Source: Alitta virens (taxonomy: Eukaryota; Annelida; Polychaeta; Phyllodocida; Nereididae). From it: a DNA stretch of 64,000 bases. Location: contig OW028585.1 of assembly GCA_932294295.1 (NCBI GenBank), forward strand, positions 1,956,001 to 2,020,000, given 5' to 3'. A model generated the notes under the pieces. That model saw nothing but the letters and a program-made list of their open reading frames with translations, did not search any database and had not been told where the DNA came from. Below, one piece after another: positions 47,101 through 58,053 of this stretch. The position numbers and the translations under genes were made by a program. Position 1 is the first letter of the stretch. Each line of letters opens with the position of its first letter.

Positions 47101-48618
47101 TTACAGTAAAATACCATTGTTACCAGGTCACTCATGTATTAAGCATGAATTTATGCATTTTGAATGTGGTTATCAAGTACTTTTTGCAAAATTAGCTGAA
47201 ACTATGGTAATACAGCACACTCCCCCAAACATAGTTAGTATTCCTTATAAGGGCAATCCTAATATGGGCATGGACAAAAAGGGATGACAAAACTTCACCA
47301 GGCCAGATATCTTAGTATGAGGTATTCTATAGATTGGGATCTGGTACAAAAATGGCTATAAAACAGTACAAAGCATTACTTAAAGTTAAAATCATCGAAA
47401 CAAACTTGGTAGCCAGTTAAAAAATCGAGGGAAAAACAAGCATATCCATTCCGCCATACGTTTAATAAATGAGTAATGGGCCATAAACTGATCAACAGGG
47501 GGGGGGGGGGGGGGCCGAATGACAAAAAGTAGGTTGCTGTATTGCAAAAATATGTTGGTGTATAAACAAACATCATAATCAGTTTTCATATCTTGTACTT
47601 TTGTTCATTACAATAGCTTAGCCGTAAACAGCCACTGAAATTAAATTATGAGTAATCTCATGCCATCTTAAATGAAGTTGATTCCATTAATTGTCTTAAT
47701 AAATTTGGTGTGACTAACGACTTTATCATTCTATCTAATAATGTTCTCTAATTAATATACTTATTCTTTTATTTTTGCTATGAAATTTTAAACTGTTATG
47801 GGCAACAGCACAAACTTATTGCACATTATTACTATAATACTGAATACTTAATTTTGATATTTTTATTTATATTGGCAATATTCATGATTATTATTTATTA
47901 TTATTGGGTTACATATATCTAGTGTATTATCTGAGCAAAATCCATTCAAATGCACCTTACAAAAATATTAGATAAAGTAGATATCAAAATATAAAGTAAT
48001 AAAAAATTATAAAGTTACAAAGTCCTTAAAATAAGAAATTTTAAAATTGTAGAGTGGAAATTATATGAAATTATATTGCTTGTAATCTAGTAGAGATAAT
48101 ATCAATACAAGAAAAAAAAAAACTTATGTGAATTATATTAGTTACTGTTGAGTTTTTGTAACAAGCACCACTTGTTTTATAATATTATAGATATCTTAAC
48201 ATTTTACTTGATACAAAAAAAGATGAAAAACAAACATACCATCTCTTTATACACTGTTCTTTCAGGTAAATCAGAAGAAGAATTTATGCAGTGCACCAGA
48301 CCCCCAAAATAAGGATTTTAGTGGAGTTCACTTGCCGATGAAGAACTGATGAATTATTGAAATAATCAACATTTTTCATTGAGTTGCTACTTATCTGGTT
48401 GTTAAATTCAAGTTTGATTGATGGATCTAACCTACATTAAATATTTTCTTGATTATTCCCGTTCAATATGGTCACATAATTGGGAACTAACATACATAGT
48501 ATGGTATAGTATATATAGAGTTCTGCTGTTACTATTATATTTTATGCTTATTTAAAATGTAGCCTACTTAATTGCTGCATTCTGAATTGTTCTACTGTAG
48601 AAGCTAGGTGGAAATAAA
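35148..48618 (+). CDS. Secreted LamG/concanavalin-like protein, complete gene (coding 36746-48312)
   Basis: Untranslated exon about 35148-35195; coding exons 36746-36800, 37377-37400 (24-nt microexon), 39718-39876, 41285-41474, 44445-44680, 45327-45425 and 48266-48312 (stop TAA). Coding lengths add to 810 nt (269 aa), and all seven junction phases agree. Residues 1-18 form a signal peptide (MSILLGFIYILLLFTTYT). The mature part has a beta-sandwich pattern of LamG/pentraxin type: FALKFYVKFG, ITFLELSSFIAIQL and LLQVRYN, then KWTMISLGYS, NLSFYENGEKI and a final strand. Four cysteines (VCAV, SCLE, DCRK, QCTR) could make two disulfides. Likely an extracellular ligand-binding or matrix protein; the family name is unknown. 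An AATAAA lies 301 nt after the stop. Confidence 0.85.
35690..36150 (-). repeat. Dispersed palindromic repeat, copy 2 (inverted)
   Basis: Reverse complement of 33,170-33,570 (for example AACTCAATACTCCTTATTGT and TGTGTTGAGTGTCATTCC blocks). Lies in the first intron of the LamG gene. Confidence 0.7.
37819..37925 (+). repeat. Single copy of the 48.8-49.2 kb repeat family
   Basis: Shares ATGGTATCATTCTCA and GGCTGTGATTGCAATGCATT with the tandem units at 48,820-49,170. In an intron of the LamG gene. Confidence 0.65.
38530..38700 (+). repeat. Dispersed repeat, copy 2 (first at 20,940)
   Basis: Same block order as 20,940-21,190 (TGTGACCCATGATTA, ACCCTTG, TTCTTCATGCA). Confidence 0.65.
39120..39380 (+). 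mobile_element. LINE 3' end with TCTG tail, 5'-truncated
   Basis: Matches the reverse complement of the 3' end of the minus-strand LINE at 52,190-52,440 (GTGGTATTTGTGGTGGTGTA, TGTGATGAAAAATAAATG), followed by a degenerate TCTG/TCCG tail. Confidence 0.65.
39819..41230 (+). repeat. Tandem array seeded by exon 4 of the LamG gene
   Basis: Unit 165-186 bp; units start with GAGGGAATGGA-type sequence at 39,819 (in the exon), 40,005, 40,184, 40,365, 40,547 and 40,712, with two more decayed units to about 41,230. The first unit consists of the last 58 nt of the coding exon, its splice donor and about 128 nt of intron. Later units keep remnants of the exon end and donor (GATG|GTGATA near 40,768). Confidence 0.85.
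42744..42959 (-). mobile_element. tRNA-derived SINE, second copy, antisense in LamG intron
   Basis: Same family as 21,266-21,454. The minus strand has A box TAGCTCAGAGGTAGCGCTC and an intact B box GGGTTCGATTCCC. Perfect 15-bp duplication TCTCAGGTATAGGTG at 42,744-42,758 and 42,945-42,959. The better-preserved promoter suggests a younger copy. Confidence 0.92.
44660..44985 (+). repeat. Minisatellite of the LamG exon 6 splice donor
   Basis: About ten units of 32-37 bp. The core GGCTCCAG|GTGAGTTATAGAG copies the exon end and 5' splice site at 44,673-44,690. At least three units keep an exact CCAGGTGAGT. Confidence 0.85.
45436..46200 (-). repeat. Dispersed repeat, copy 2 (inverted relative to 14,575-15,490)
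   Basis: Begins about 10 nt after the donor of LamG exon 7 (45,425). Matches the reverse complement of 14,575-15,490, including the internal duplication. Confidence 0.7.
46266..46274. other. Related empty site for the foldback element
   Basis: GATTTTATA (complement TATAAAATC) present once, next to TTCAGAGAAAGAGTAT and GGTATGAAAT. The same flank borders the right side of the element at 13,131-13,170. Confidence 0.55.
46355..46485 (+). repeat. G-rich tract
   Basis: Several runs of 4-8 G (GGGGTGGGCAGAGGGGGG type); a further 19-20 G run lies at 47,498-47,516. Both are potential G-quadruplex formers in the LamG intron. Confidence 0.7.
48613..48618 (+). terminator. Poly(A) signal of the LamG-like gene
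   Basis: AATAAA about 300 nt after the stop at 48,312. Confidence 0.6.
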
Positions 48619-48814
48619 GAAAAGCTTCAGTCTTGCATGCGAGCTGGAATGGAATGAATATGAATCATTGTTATCTGTTATTTCTGATATTCGACCCCTG
48701 CATGCTAGTGTAAAACTTTAAATATGAAATAACAGACATATACCTAAGATAATAATTAGATGTTTGCAAAATAAACAAATGAATAATAAATATGCATTTA
48801 AAGAGCACCAATTG

Positions 48815-49175
48815 AGCTTGAGGTGGCATTGGATTCTGTGGTATTGATCTGATGTATATGTCCTCAGCTGTCAGTGGCTGTGATTGCAATGCATTTGCTA
48901 ATGTAGTTTACAAGTTATGGAAGGTGGCTGTAGTAGAAGTGATTTAGCTTGAGGTGGTATTGGATTCTATGGTACTGTTCTCGTGTATATGTCCACAGCT
49001 GTCAGTGGCTGTGATTGCAATGCATTTGCCAATGTAGTTTACAAGTTATGGAAGGTGGCTGTAGTAGAAGGGATTTAGCTTAAGGTGGCATTGGATTCAA
49101 TGGTATCATTCTCATGTATATGTAAACGGCTGTTTGTGGCTGTGATTGCTATGCATTTGCCAATGTAATTTGTCT
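48815..49175 (+). repeat. Three tandem units of about 128 bp
   Basis: Each contains GGTGGCATTGGATTC, TGTATATGTCC, GGCTGTGATTGCAATGCATT and AGTTTACAAGTTATGG, with the third degraded. A related single copy lies at 37,819. Confidence 0.85.
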
Positions 49176-49700
49176 CACTGATTTTTGGTGTGACTGTATT
49201 TGAGCGGAAAGTACACATTAATAATGCCCATTTTCCACAGTATTGTCACTAACCAAACAGCATGGTGATTTATCTTCTTTCACAGTTTGTCTCTACAAAA
49301 TTCAACAATATTTGCTGCAGTTGGTATAACTAAGCAATCTGCATAACTTTATCTGTATGATACTTGACTAAATTAATGACATATCTTCAACATAAACAAT
49401 CATTTCATTGACAACAAGCTATCAAATCCGATACATTATTTCTCCATATAAAAACAGTTTACATAGAATAACTTTTTGCATATTTTACAATGCACAGCTT
49501 TTATAGAACAATATTTGTAAAGTTATGTGTACCCTGACAAGTCAAATGATTGACAACACTGTACAGTTATGCACCAGTAGTTCTAAATTAGACATCAGGT
49601 GGAGAATTAATATGTGTATGCTTTTATTGACACAGTAATATCATACACGATACATTTTGTAAAGTGCAGCCCCTGGCAACCACTTATTATATGTCAGTTA
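49176..49700. other. Non-coding stretch
   Basis: No gene. 49,620-49,670 resembles 57,725-57,775 (ACAGTAATAT, GATACATTT). Confidence 0.4.
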
Positions 49701-49706
49701 GAATTA

Positions 49707-49980
49707 TATGACAGGTGCATTTATTGTACACTCCTCATTACACTTGCCCTAGGCAAAGGATGTACATGCATGTCACCATAGAATTGTATGTCAGGTGCAG
49801 TGATTGTACACTCCTCGTTACACTTGCCTTAAGCAAAGGATGTACACACCGGTCAGGCACAATTATTAGGTACACTCCTCGTTACACTTGCCCTAGGCAA
49901 AGGATGTACATACATGTCAGTAGAATTATGTTAGGTACATTGATTGTGTGCACTCTGCATTACACTTGTCTTGAGCGTTT
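49707..49980 (+). repeat. Tandem repeat, about 85-bp unit, four copies
   Basis: Units share GTACACTCCTCGTTACACTTG, GCAAAGGATGTACA and a CATGTCA-AGAATT segment; the ORF at 49,715-50,152 is a by-product. Confidence 0.8.
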
Positions 49981-50356
49981 TTGTTGCTCTAGCAATTGCT
50001 TAATATATTGTTGCTCTTCATTTACACCTGCCCTATGCAGGCCTCTGCTCATGTGTGACCTAAATGCAGTTGTTATGTGTTCCCATCATTTCCATGTGCT
50101 AGTCACTGCTCAGCTCACATGTGTCAGTTATTTTCTCATTACTTATGTTTAGCCTTATACTTAATTAGCCTGCTGCAAGGAACATTGATTATATTATTAG
50201 TATTGATTACATTATCAATTGATTGACTGTATCATTAATTGATTGATTAAGTCATTAATTGATTGATTGCTTATGTCCAATTGTCAATTGATAGATTGTA
50301 TTATTCATTTCGTTCTTCATATTGATTTATTGTCAGTATTATGTGAGTGCATTGCC

Positions 50357-50960
50357 CTGTTAAGATGCCTCACTGTTGAGTCCTAAATTGTGGGAGGAGC
50401 TAGCTAACTTTCCCTTCAAAACTTTCCCTCCAAAACTGCTGACCAAGCCAAAGTTGACACTCAGCACAATAGCCCATTGTGACTTGAGCTATAAATAGCC
50501 TCAGCACAATGCAGAGCACTGCAGGGGGTCCACTTTTGCTCCATTGTCTTAGCTTCACTAATCCCTGCCAGATCTCAGCCAAAGATGCTGGTAGCAACCC
50601 TGTTTGGGGGAGGTATCACCCCACACAATGTGAATGATAATTGAGCAAATGGTCAGCAGCAGTGGAGTTTACTGTGTTGTGATTGGTTGATAATTCCCTC
50701 TCAGCCGTGCTGGGGGGAAACTGCATGAATTGTACCTTTAATACATATACCCTGTGCACAATAAAAATATCAGTTTCATCTTGCCAGCTGAGGAAGCAAA
50801 ACTACTCTTGTGTTATTACTTGTACACTTTGGACTCTGCATATATTGTGCTTACTGCACTTTGGACTCCACCCACTTTGGAACTGGGAGAACTTGACTTC
50901 CTTCAAGCTGAGATGAGACTCAGTTGAAAGTCTACATTGGACAGTCACTCTGACTCTTGG
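50357..50960 (+). mobile_element. Possible solo LTR or promoter-bearing repeat
   Basis: Less AT-rich than its surroundings, with CTATAAATAGC (50,489-50,499) and AATAAAAA about 270 nt later, the order seen in LTRs. I could not find matching ends or a target duplication. Confidence 0.3.
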
Positions 50961-51186
50961 ACTGCAATGCCATTAAACTGGAGTCTTTAATGACATGGAC
51001 TTTTACAATTTGTTAAAAAAACCAGAAAAAAACACAGAAAAACATGTACAATGTTTACTTCTACTCACTATTTCTATATTCAATATATATACATTATCAA
51101 TAGATTATCTACATATCCATGCTCCCAGTTGCTGAACAATAGCACCATAATATGAGCATTAATTTTTGTTTACATAAATTTGCTAA

Positions 51187-51217
<31 letters not shown>

Positions 51218-52189
51218 TATAACACATGTATACAGTAACCCTAAATACATATATTACTGCAGTTAATACTGTTCATTATCACAATGTTAATTTAAGTACA
51301 ACATTTGAATTCAGGAGTATATACAACAAGGCATAGTCAACAGTTATATACATGAATGTAAAAGCACATAGATCACAATACTTATAGTGCAAAAACTGCT
51401 AGTTTGGGGGGTGATGGTTAATGCTCGATGATAGATGATGACCCAAACATTCGTTAATAGTTAACACAAGGTGGAGTACATGTAATTGACATGCTCCAGT
51501 GATTCTGGCATGCTCTTTCAATCACACCTGAGTCAGCAGTGGTCAGTAAATGTCAACCTACTGTAATGCTGAAATGTCAAATGCTGAAATGCTAATATGT
51601 CAACTGAAATGAACTTTCGTCTATTATGTGTGTTAGTCAATTAGTCAAATCATACTATTGTATTTACTAAATAATAATATAGTTAGTCTTTATTGTAATA
51701 GATTGTTGCAATTTGTTTAGAGGTCAATGTGAAGTGAAGTCTCATAATTACTGGTTGGAGACAGAATATGTCAGGAATTGTGAGTGTTATGGTTTTGGTA
51801 ACATTCTTATAATTCAATGATTTGTAATTATTATTGTTAACTATCCTATTGGGTTTTATATTTATAAATTAATGAGATATACTTCGCGAGTCTTACAAGT
51901 ATTTGTTATTATACATGTTAATAAATTATTTGTGTTATTTATGTTATGTTCCTGAATGTGAGCATTTTTTTTGTTCCGCAGAAAACCTATTATTTTATCC
52001 ATAATAAAGAGTATCAAATTGGCATTCTTCGCATCTGTCGTTTTGAGTCTCCATCCCATCACAAACACAGCACCTTCAAGCAGCTATATCAGGTCAAGTG
52101 ATGCATATTACTGACCAACTAGCTCTGGCCCCACCTCCTGACGAGCTAACTGTACCATGCGTTGATGCTGTAAACAATGACTGCACTGT
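50961..52189. other. Non-coding stretch with a repeat shared with 57.8 kb
   Basis: 51,058-51,185 matches 57,800-57,960 (CAGTTGCTGAACAATAGCAC, ATAATATGAGCATT) and both run into TA microsatellites. No gene seen. Confidence 0.6.
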
Positions 52190-54520
52190 CACAGACTGAC
52201 AGACAGACGGACAGACAGACTGACAGCTAGACAGACAGACAGACAGACAGCTGGACACATTTATTTATCATCACACACGTTCAGCATACACCACCATAAA
52301 TACCACAAACATAAAATTAACACAGACACACATTGGTTAATAAAATAAAATAAAATAATATATAAATGATAATGAAATGAAAATGTACATAGAAAAAATA
52401 TAAAGATGAATGAAGAGGGGTTTGCTGCTATAGAGGAGCCACCCATTTGTTTTGTGGAAAATTCGCCAAAGAGATAAGTCAATAATTTACATGCAGCCAC
52501 AAATAAGGATTAAAAAATAGAAGTTACTACGGATACCTGTGGCAGGAGTCTTCGGGCTATATGAGTTTGACACCTTGACCTGGATGGATCTACCGGAGTC
52601 TGATAAAATTGTAGTATCACGTAACTGTACATTCATTGCTATAATTATTGACATAGTGATTCTTTATATAATCTATATAGCCCTTTTACTGAAAGTGCAT
52701 ATATTTTACTTTTGATACTAATTGGGCAACTATTGCAAGTGTGATATTCAATAGCGGATGTCTTTTTTGGCTATTTCATGTCTGATTAATGGTATTCTAT
52801 ATGAGGCTGAGTGGATTGTGTTATAATTGTGTATCTGAACATTTTTATATACAAAATCAGATTGAAAGTAAGATGGCAAGAAGTTATTTTCCATTTTATG
52901 GCAAAAACGCAGTTCATTTAGAGAAAAGAGATATTTTATTTAAAGAATTTTCAAGTGTTTAAAGAGAGGTTCTATTTGAGTATTGTATGAAGAGTTGGTT
53001 ATAATCCAAGTTGCTTTTTTTTTGGCAGTTTAAACAAATTACCAATATTTGAGGCCCTCACGCTAAGATTTCTTAAGTTAAATTTGGACAACAAAGTGAA
53101 TTATACATGGTTGGAAGGAATGTTTCAGTTTATTCATTATGCCAGTTGTTTTCGAGAGTTTTTTCATATATACTTCATATGAATTTTTCAATTTATGTTT
53201 TTATCAGTTGTCACGCCCAAAAAAGTGAATTATTTCAAATTCAATATGGTGACCTGATATTTCAATGTTGGAAAAAACAGAGTTCCTTCTTGGTTGGAAA
53301 ATATTGCTAGCTATTGGTAGATCATTAATATAAATTATGAAAATAAGTGGACCAAGAATAGAGCCTTGGGGGACGCCTGTTGCAATTGTTTGATTATTAG
53401 ATATATTTTCGCTGTATTCCACATATTGAGATCTATTTTGTAAATAAGTTTCAAATAATTTTAGTGATGTTCCTTGTTATTCCATAATATCTAAATTTAT
53501 CTAATGATATTTTATGGTCTAAGGTATCAAAAGCTTTAGACAGAACAAGAAAAAAGTTTTATGGAATTTCACCTTTATCGATTGTATTAGAAAGTCTATC
53601 AATTACTTCCAATAGTGCTAATTATGTAGAATGTTCTTTTCGAAACCATTTTGACCTGGAAAATAGAGTTTTAATTCACTAAAATGTTTATATAATTATT
53701 TGTGTATGACTCTTTCTACTACTTTTGGAAGAAGGGATATAGGTCCATAGTTATCAAATATTGATTTATCATATTTTATTATATATTGGTATTACTTTTG
53801 CTACTTTGAGCTAATCACGGAATATTCTGGTAGTTAAAATGTTATTGACTGTTATTGTAAGTTATTAATAGTTTGTTAGATATTTTATCTATTTTTTAAC
53901 TAGTTTTTGGTTAATGATTTTCTAATATTTTAATGATGTTTTCTTTATCTATTGTTTTTAAACTAAAGTTTTGCCTGCAAGGATTATTTAGGAAGCCGGT
54001 GTAGGATTTATTTTGTGGAATAATTATTGAAGATGCCAATATACATGAAGAATTCATTGAAGCGTTGAGCGATTCTTTGGCATTTGTAATTTTTCAATTG
54101 TTTACCGTGAAATTTTCTGGATAGGAGGTATCTTTAATAAGTTTATTCATAATATCATTTATAGTAGCCCATTTTTGCTACATATCATTTTGGAATGTTA
54201 GAAAACATGATTTATAGTAAAACATTTTGACTTCCTTTCTCTAATCCATTGTTTTAATATTCTGTTGTACGTTCGCAAGTTTATTTGACACTGCATGTAT
54301 TCCACGGTATTTATATTGAGATTCTTTAATTGAGTATACAGTTTATCTCAATATTTAATAGATTTAATTAACCAAAAGTAACCAAAAGTTACCCATTTTC
54401 CCTTTTTGTGTTCATACTTTTTAAAATGGACAATTTTACATGGGAAATTTCTTTCATAAGATTCCTTAATTATTCTGCTCAGTGTGTTATAGCGATTGTT
54501 AGAACATGTAGAACTTGTAG
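52190..54520 (-). mobile_element. Decayed CR1/Jockey-type LINE (minus strand)
   Basis: In minus-strand order: HKKGKWVTFGYL near 54,400; FDNYGPISLLPKVVERVIHK (about 53,760-53,700); a LSKAFDTLDHK block (about 53,547-53,513); GVPQGSILGPLIFIIYIND (about 53,375-53,320); then, after a deletion of the catalytic YADD region, GIMNKLKH and later C-terminal segments to about 52,600. The 3' end has TTTATTTATC (an AATAAA complement) and a TCTG-type tail (52,190-52,260). Many stops and frameshifts. Confidence 0.8.
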
Positions 54521-54999
54521 AAGTTGTTAGGCCATAACTCGGGAGTTGTTGGCCTCTTGTTTGTTATCTTCAAGTCCTCTGTATCCTTTGCAGCATGCGT
54601 CTCTGCGGGATATGTTAATGCGCATATCTGAAGATTGATTAAATGCATCAATGTGATAAAAACCATGTGTAAACAACACAAATAATGTAAACCATCCATA
54701 CAAAACCAAAAAAAACCGCTGGTGCAATAAAAGATAGACTATTTACTGAATATCATTATATATACAATTTCTTGTACAATTCCCATATCTATACTAAAAA
54801 CTTCGGGTAGGTCAGCCAGGACCAAGTTCACAGGTGACCATTGATCGGTGGCTACTCCCTCTAAATTTCTTATGTGTATAGGATTTGGCTAAAAATGCAA
54901 GAGACAAGGTCAGAGGTGACCGTTAACTCTGGGTCCTGGTTTGTATGAGTATGAAAATGACCTTATAGGAGTTATGAATATTTATTACAGTACTAAGTA

Positions 55000-55440
55000 T
55001 TACTTTCTATTTTTATTTATAGATGGTAAGATGGATACAATTATTTTCGTTTTAAGTTGTTGGCCTTGGTGACAATCATAGCAAATTGTACCGATGTGAG
55101 TGTTTTCTATGACCTCTATTGTGTAATATTGTTTTGTGAAGGAGGGTTGGATAGGCGCATTGATTATTAACAAAATAATATATTCATTTATCATATTAAT
55201 GGCATCCTCCAATTCCTTATGCATTTTAGGATAATCATCTGCATAGGGTATATATTGGGTTTTCCCATGTTTCAATTGGTTGTTCCAATCCGCAATACTC
55301 ATTAGATGCATTATGCATAACACAGGGATAGCATTATCATTTTTTGTTTGTTTGTGAATGTAATCGATTTCATCAAATGTTTTTGTTAGATGGGATTGTT
55401 TTTTATCTATATCAAATATTTTTTCCTGGTAACTTGGCAC
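55000..55440 (-). other. Unrecognised 146-aa open frame
   Basis: An uninterrupted minus-strand ORF with mixed amino-acid composition and a CYDCHQ pair near the end. No family recognised and no splice or promoter evidence. Could be a piece of a transposon ORF or a chance frame. Confidence 0.25.
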
Positions 55441-55669
55441 TTTTAACTTATCTGTGAGATTAAATATGCCAGCAGACAGGTACAGATGCAGTTTACCGTC
55501 GTACTGATCTTTTTATGATAGAGAATCATGCAATCTTTAATATTTTCCTCAAGATGGGAAAATCCAGCACCCGGTGCACTCCAGTTCTCACTTAATTTAA
55601 ATTCTAACCCTCCCATCTTTAAACCCTTCACACGGCCGTCACCAATTAGTGAGTTCAATGTAACAAGTG

Positions 55670-56700
55670 TAAGTGTTTACCAGTCAGTCTTTTACTGTAT
55701 ACAGATGACACTACACTATTCACAAATATAAATTCGGACTTTAGAAACAATCCTGAAATATTCAATAATGAATTACAATCAATATCTGACTGGCTGAAAG
55801 TACAAACTCTTTTTAAATGTAGAAACAACCAAAGCATTACTATTCCACGCACCACAAAATAAAATACAGCATCCAGACTTATTCATAAATGGCATGAAGA
55901 TGGAACTTGTTGATAGATTTAACTTTTTGGGTATAGTTATAGACAAACATTTGAAATGGACTCATCACATTGAAGCTATATCCAAGAAAATATCTAGAAC
56001 CCTGGGAATCATGACAAAGATAAAACAACAACTTCCTTTGAACGCACTTCTTAATATATACAATGCCTTAATACTTCCCCATCTGAATTATGGATTTATG
56101 ATATGGGACTGGAAATCTAAGAAATTAACATCTCTTCAGAAAAGAGCCATGCGTATCATCTCAAAGAGCCATTACAGAGCCCATACCACTGAGCTTAAAT
56201 ATGATAAAAATTAAAGATCTATGTGCACTGCAGGACTATAATTTTTGCTTTAATTTGAAAACTTATTGTTACCTCATCACATCACAAGTGAAATGAAAAA
56301 AAATCTAGAAAATAAAACCCACACATATATAACCAGACATATCAACAATATAAAGCTACCCGCTGTGAGACATGAATTTGCCAGACACAGTATATCCTAT
56401 ACCTGTCCTAAACAATATGCCAAGTATTTTTAAAGAAAAATAAACACACATAGCTTCCAAGGTTTTAAATTATATGTGAAAAAGAAGACAGTTGAGACTT
56501 ATATTGAAGAATGACATATACCAAATTGTTACTCATGCAAATTTAATAGGCCTACAAATCAAAATTGCTTGTCATAATATTCTACATTTACGTAAAGTAC
56601 CTTTTATTACATTACATTTGTATCTGAATACTCTCCCCTAAAGTGGCATGTCATTAAGCCTTCGGGAAGAGTAGCTTTATTCAATAAACAATAAACAATT
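55670..56700 (+). mobile_element. Decayed CR1/Jockey-type LINE (plus strand), C-terminal RT half
   Basis: Starts near the catalytic box YTDDTTLF (55,698-55,721, normally YADD). A 106-residue frame (55,894-56,214) carries FNFLGIVIDKHLKWTHHIE, LNALLNIYNALILPHLNYG and LQKRAMRIISKS, the usual thumb/connection blocks. The 3' end has AATAAACAATAAACAA (56,683-56,698). It overlaps in family with the minus-strand copy at 52,190-54,520. Confidence 0.8.
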
Positions 56701-56779
56701 CAATATACACTGATGGATAGTATTGATGACTGAAAGAACTAAGGAAGAGACACAATATCAAATAAAAAGATTAAATCTG

Positions 56780-57720
56780 ATCAAGATATCTTTCTGGGTG
56801 GTTTAACCATTCTACTTTAAGGGCTGATTTAAAACAATTTAACGAAGAGCTTTTTATGGTTTTAATGTTCAGATTGTTCCAATCATTTATAACTCTTATT
56901 AGAAAAAGAGTGGAGTCTGATATTTAAGTTGGCCCTAGGTTTTAGTATTTTGTATTTATGACCTCGAGCTGTAGATCCTTCATTCAATGGGAAGAAATCA
57001 TTACATTTTAAATCAACTATTCCTTTGATTATTCTGAATAATTGTAAAACATCACATCTTCTTCTCCTGATAGTCAAGGAGTCTAGTTTTAAGGTTTTTA
57101 ATCGTTCACTATATCAAACATGGTTCAAGCCTTAAACCAGTTTTGTAGCTCTACGTTGAACTTTCTCAATTTCTTCACTATCAGTTTTAAATATGGGTGA
57201 CCAAACGCAAGACCTGTACTCCAACAATGGTCTCTTCAATGCTTTATAGAGAGGAAGAAAGACTAAGGGAGCTAAATTAGTAAAAAGCCACCTAATGATG
57301 ACTAACCTACAGTTTGCCTTTGCCATTATTTTACAGATGTGGATAGAAAATTTCAACTTTGAGTCAAAGGTAATGCCTAAGTCCTTTTTCATCGAGTCAT
57401 TCCTTTTAAGTGAATCATTCATATTCTAGGTATGATTTGGATTGTTGCATCTGTAATGAATTATGCACTTCGCAATGTTAAATGGTAGTAACCATGTATT
57501 TGACCATTGCCTTGACCTTTCAATATCTTTTTGTGACTCATAATTTTCATTAAGAGTGCTTATGGCTCTGAATATTTCAGTATCATCAGCAAAGATCTTA
57601 AAGCATAATGATATTTTGTGTGGTAGGTCCATGATAGAACGTAAACAATAATACAGGACCCAAAACACTAACTTGAGGGAATGCCTGAAGTTACCGGTAA
57701 TGTACTTGATATACTATTAT
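56780..57720 (-). mobile_element. Decayed LINE of a second family (CR1/Jockey-like), minus strand
   Basis: Minus-strand frames in order: FADDTEIFRAI (catalytic box, about 57,595-57,560) with WSNTWLLPFNIAKC; then DLGITFDSKLKFS, LPLYKALKRPLLEY and KVQRRATKLV (57,132-57,422); then TIRRRRCDVLQLFRIIKGI (56,883-57,077). Separate frames show at least two shifts. Confidence 0.8.
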
Positions 57721-57956
57721 TAAATATATGCTTTTTTTGAGACAGTAATATAATACATGATACATTTGTCAAAAATAAAAGATAAAAACATGTACTAAGT
57801 CTACTTCTACACACTATTTCTATATTCAATATATATATACATGGCATAAAAGTTAAAGGTATACATTATCAACAGATTATCTACACATCCATGGTCCCAG
57901 TTGCTGAACAATAGCACCATAATATGAGCATTTAAGTCTTGTTTACATACATTTGT

Positions 57957-57959
57957 TGA

Positions 57960-58046
<87 letters not shown>

Positions 58047-58050
58047 TAAC
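57957..58050. repeat. (TA)n microsatellite
   Basis: About 80 bp of TA repeat ending a segment shared with 51,058-51,220. Confidence 0.95.
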
Positions 58051-58053
58051 ACC

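Noticed and set aside
49715..50152. 145-aa ORF rich in Cys/Thr/Tyr
   Set aside because: Generated by the 85-bp tandem repeat; no domain.
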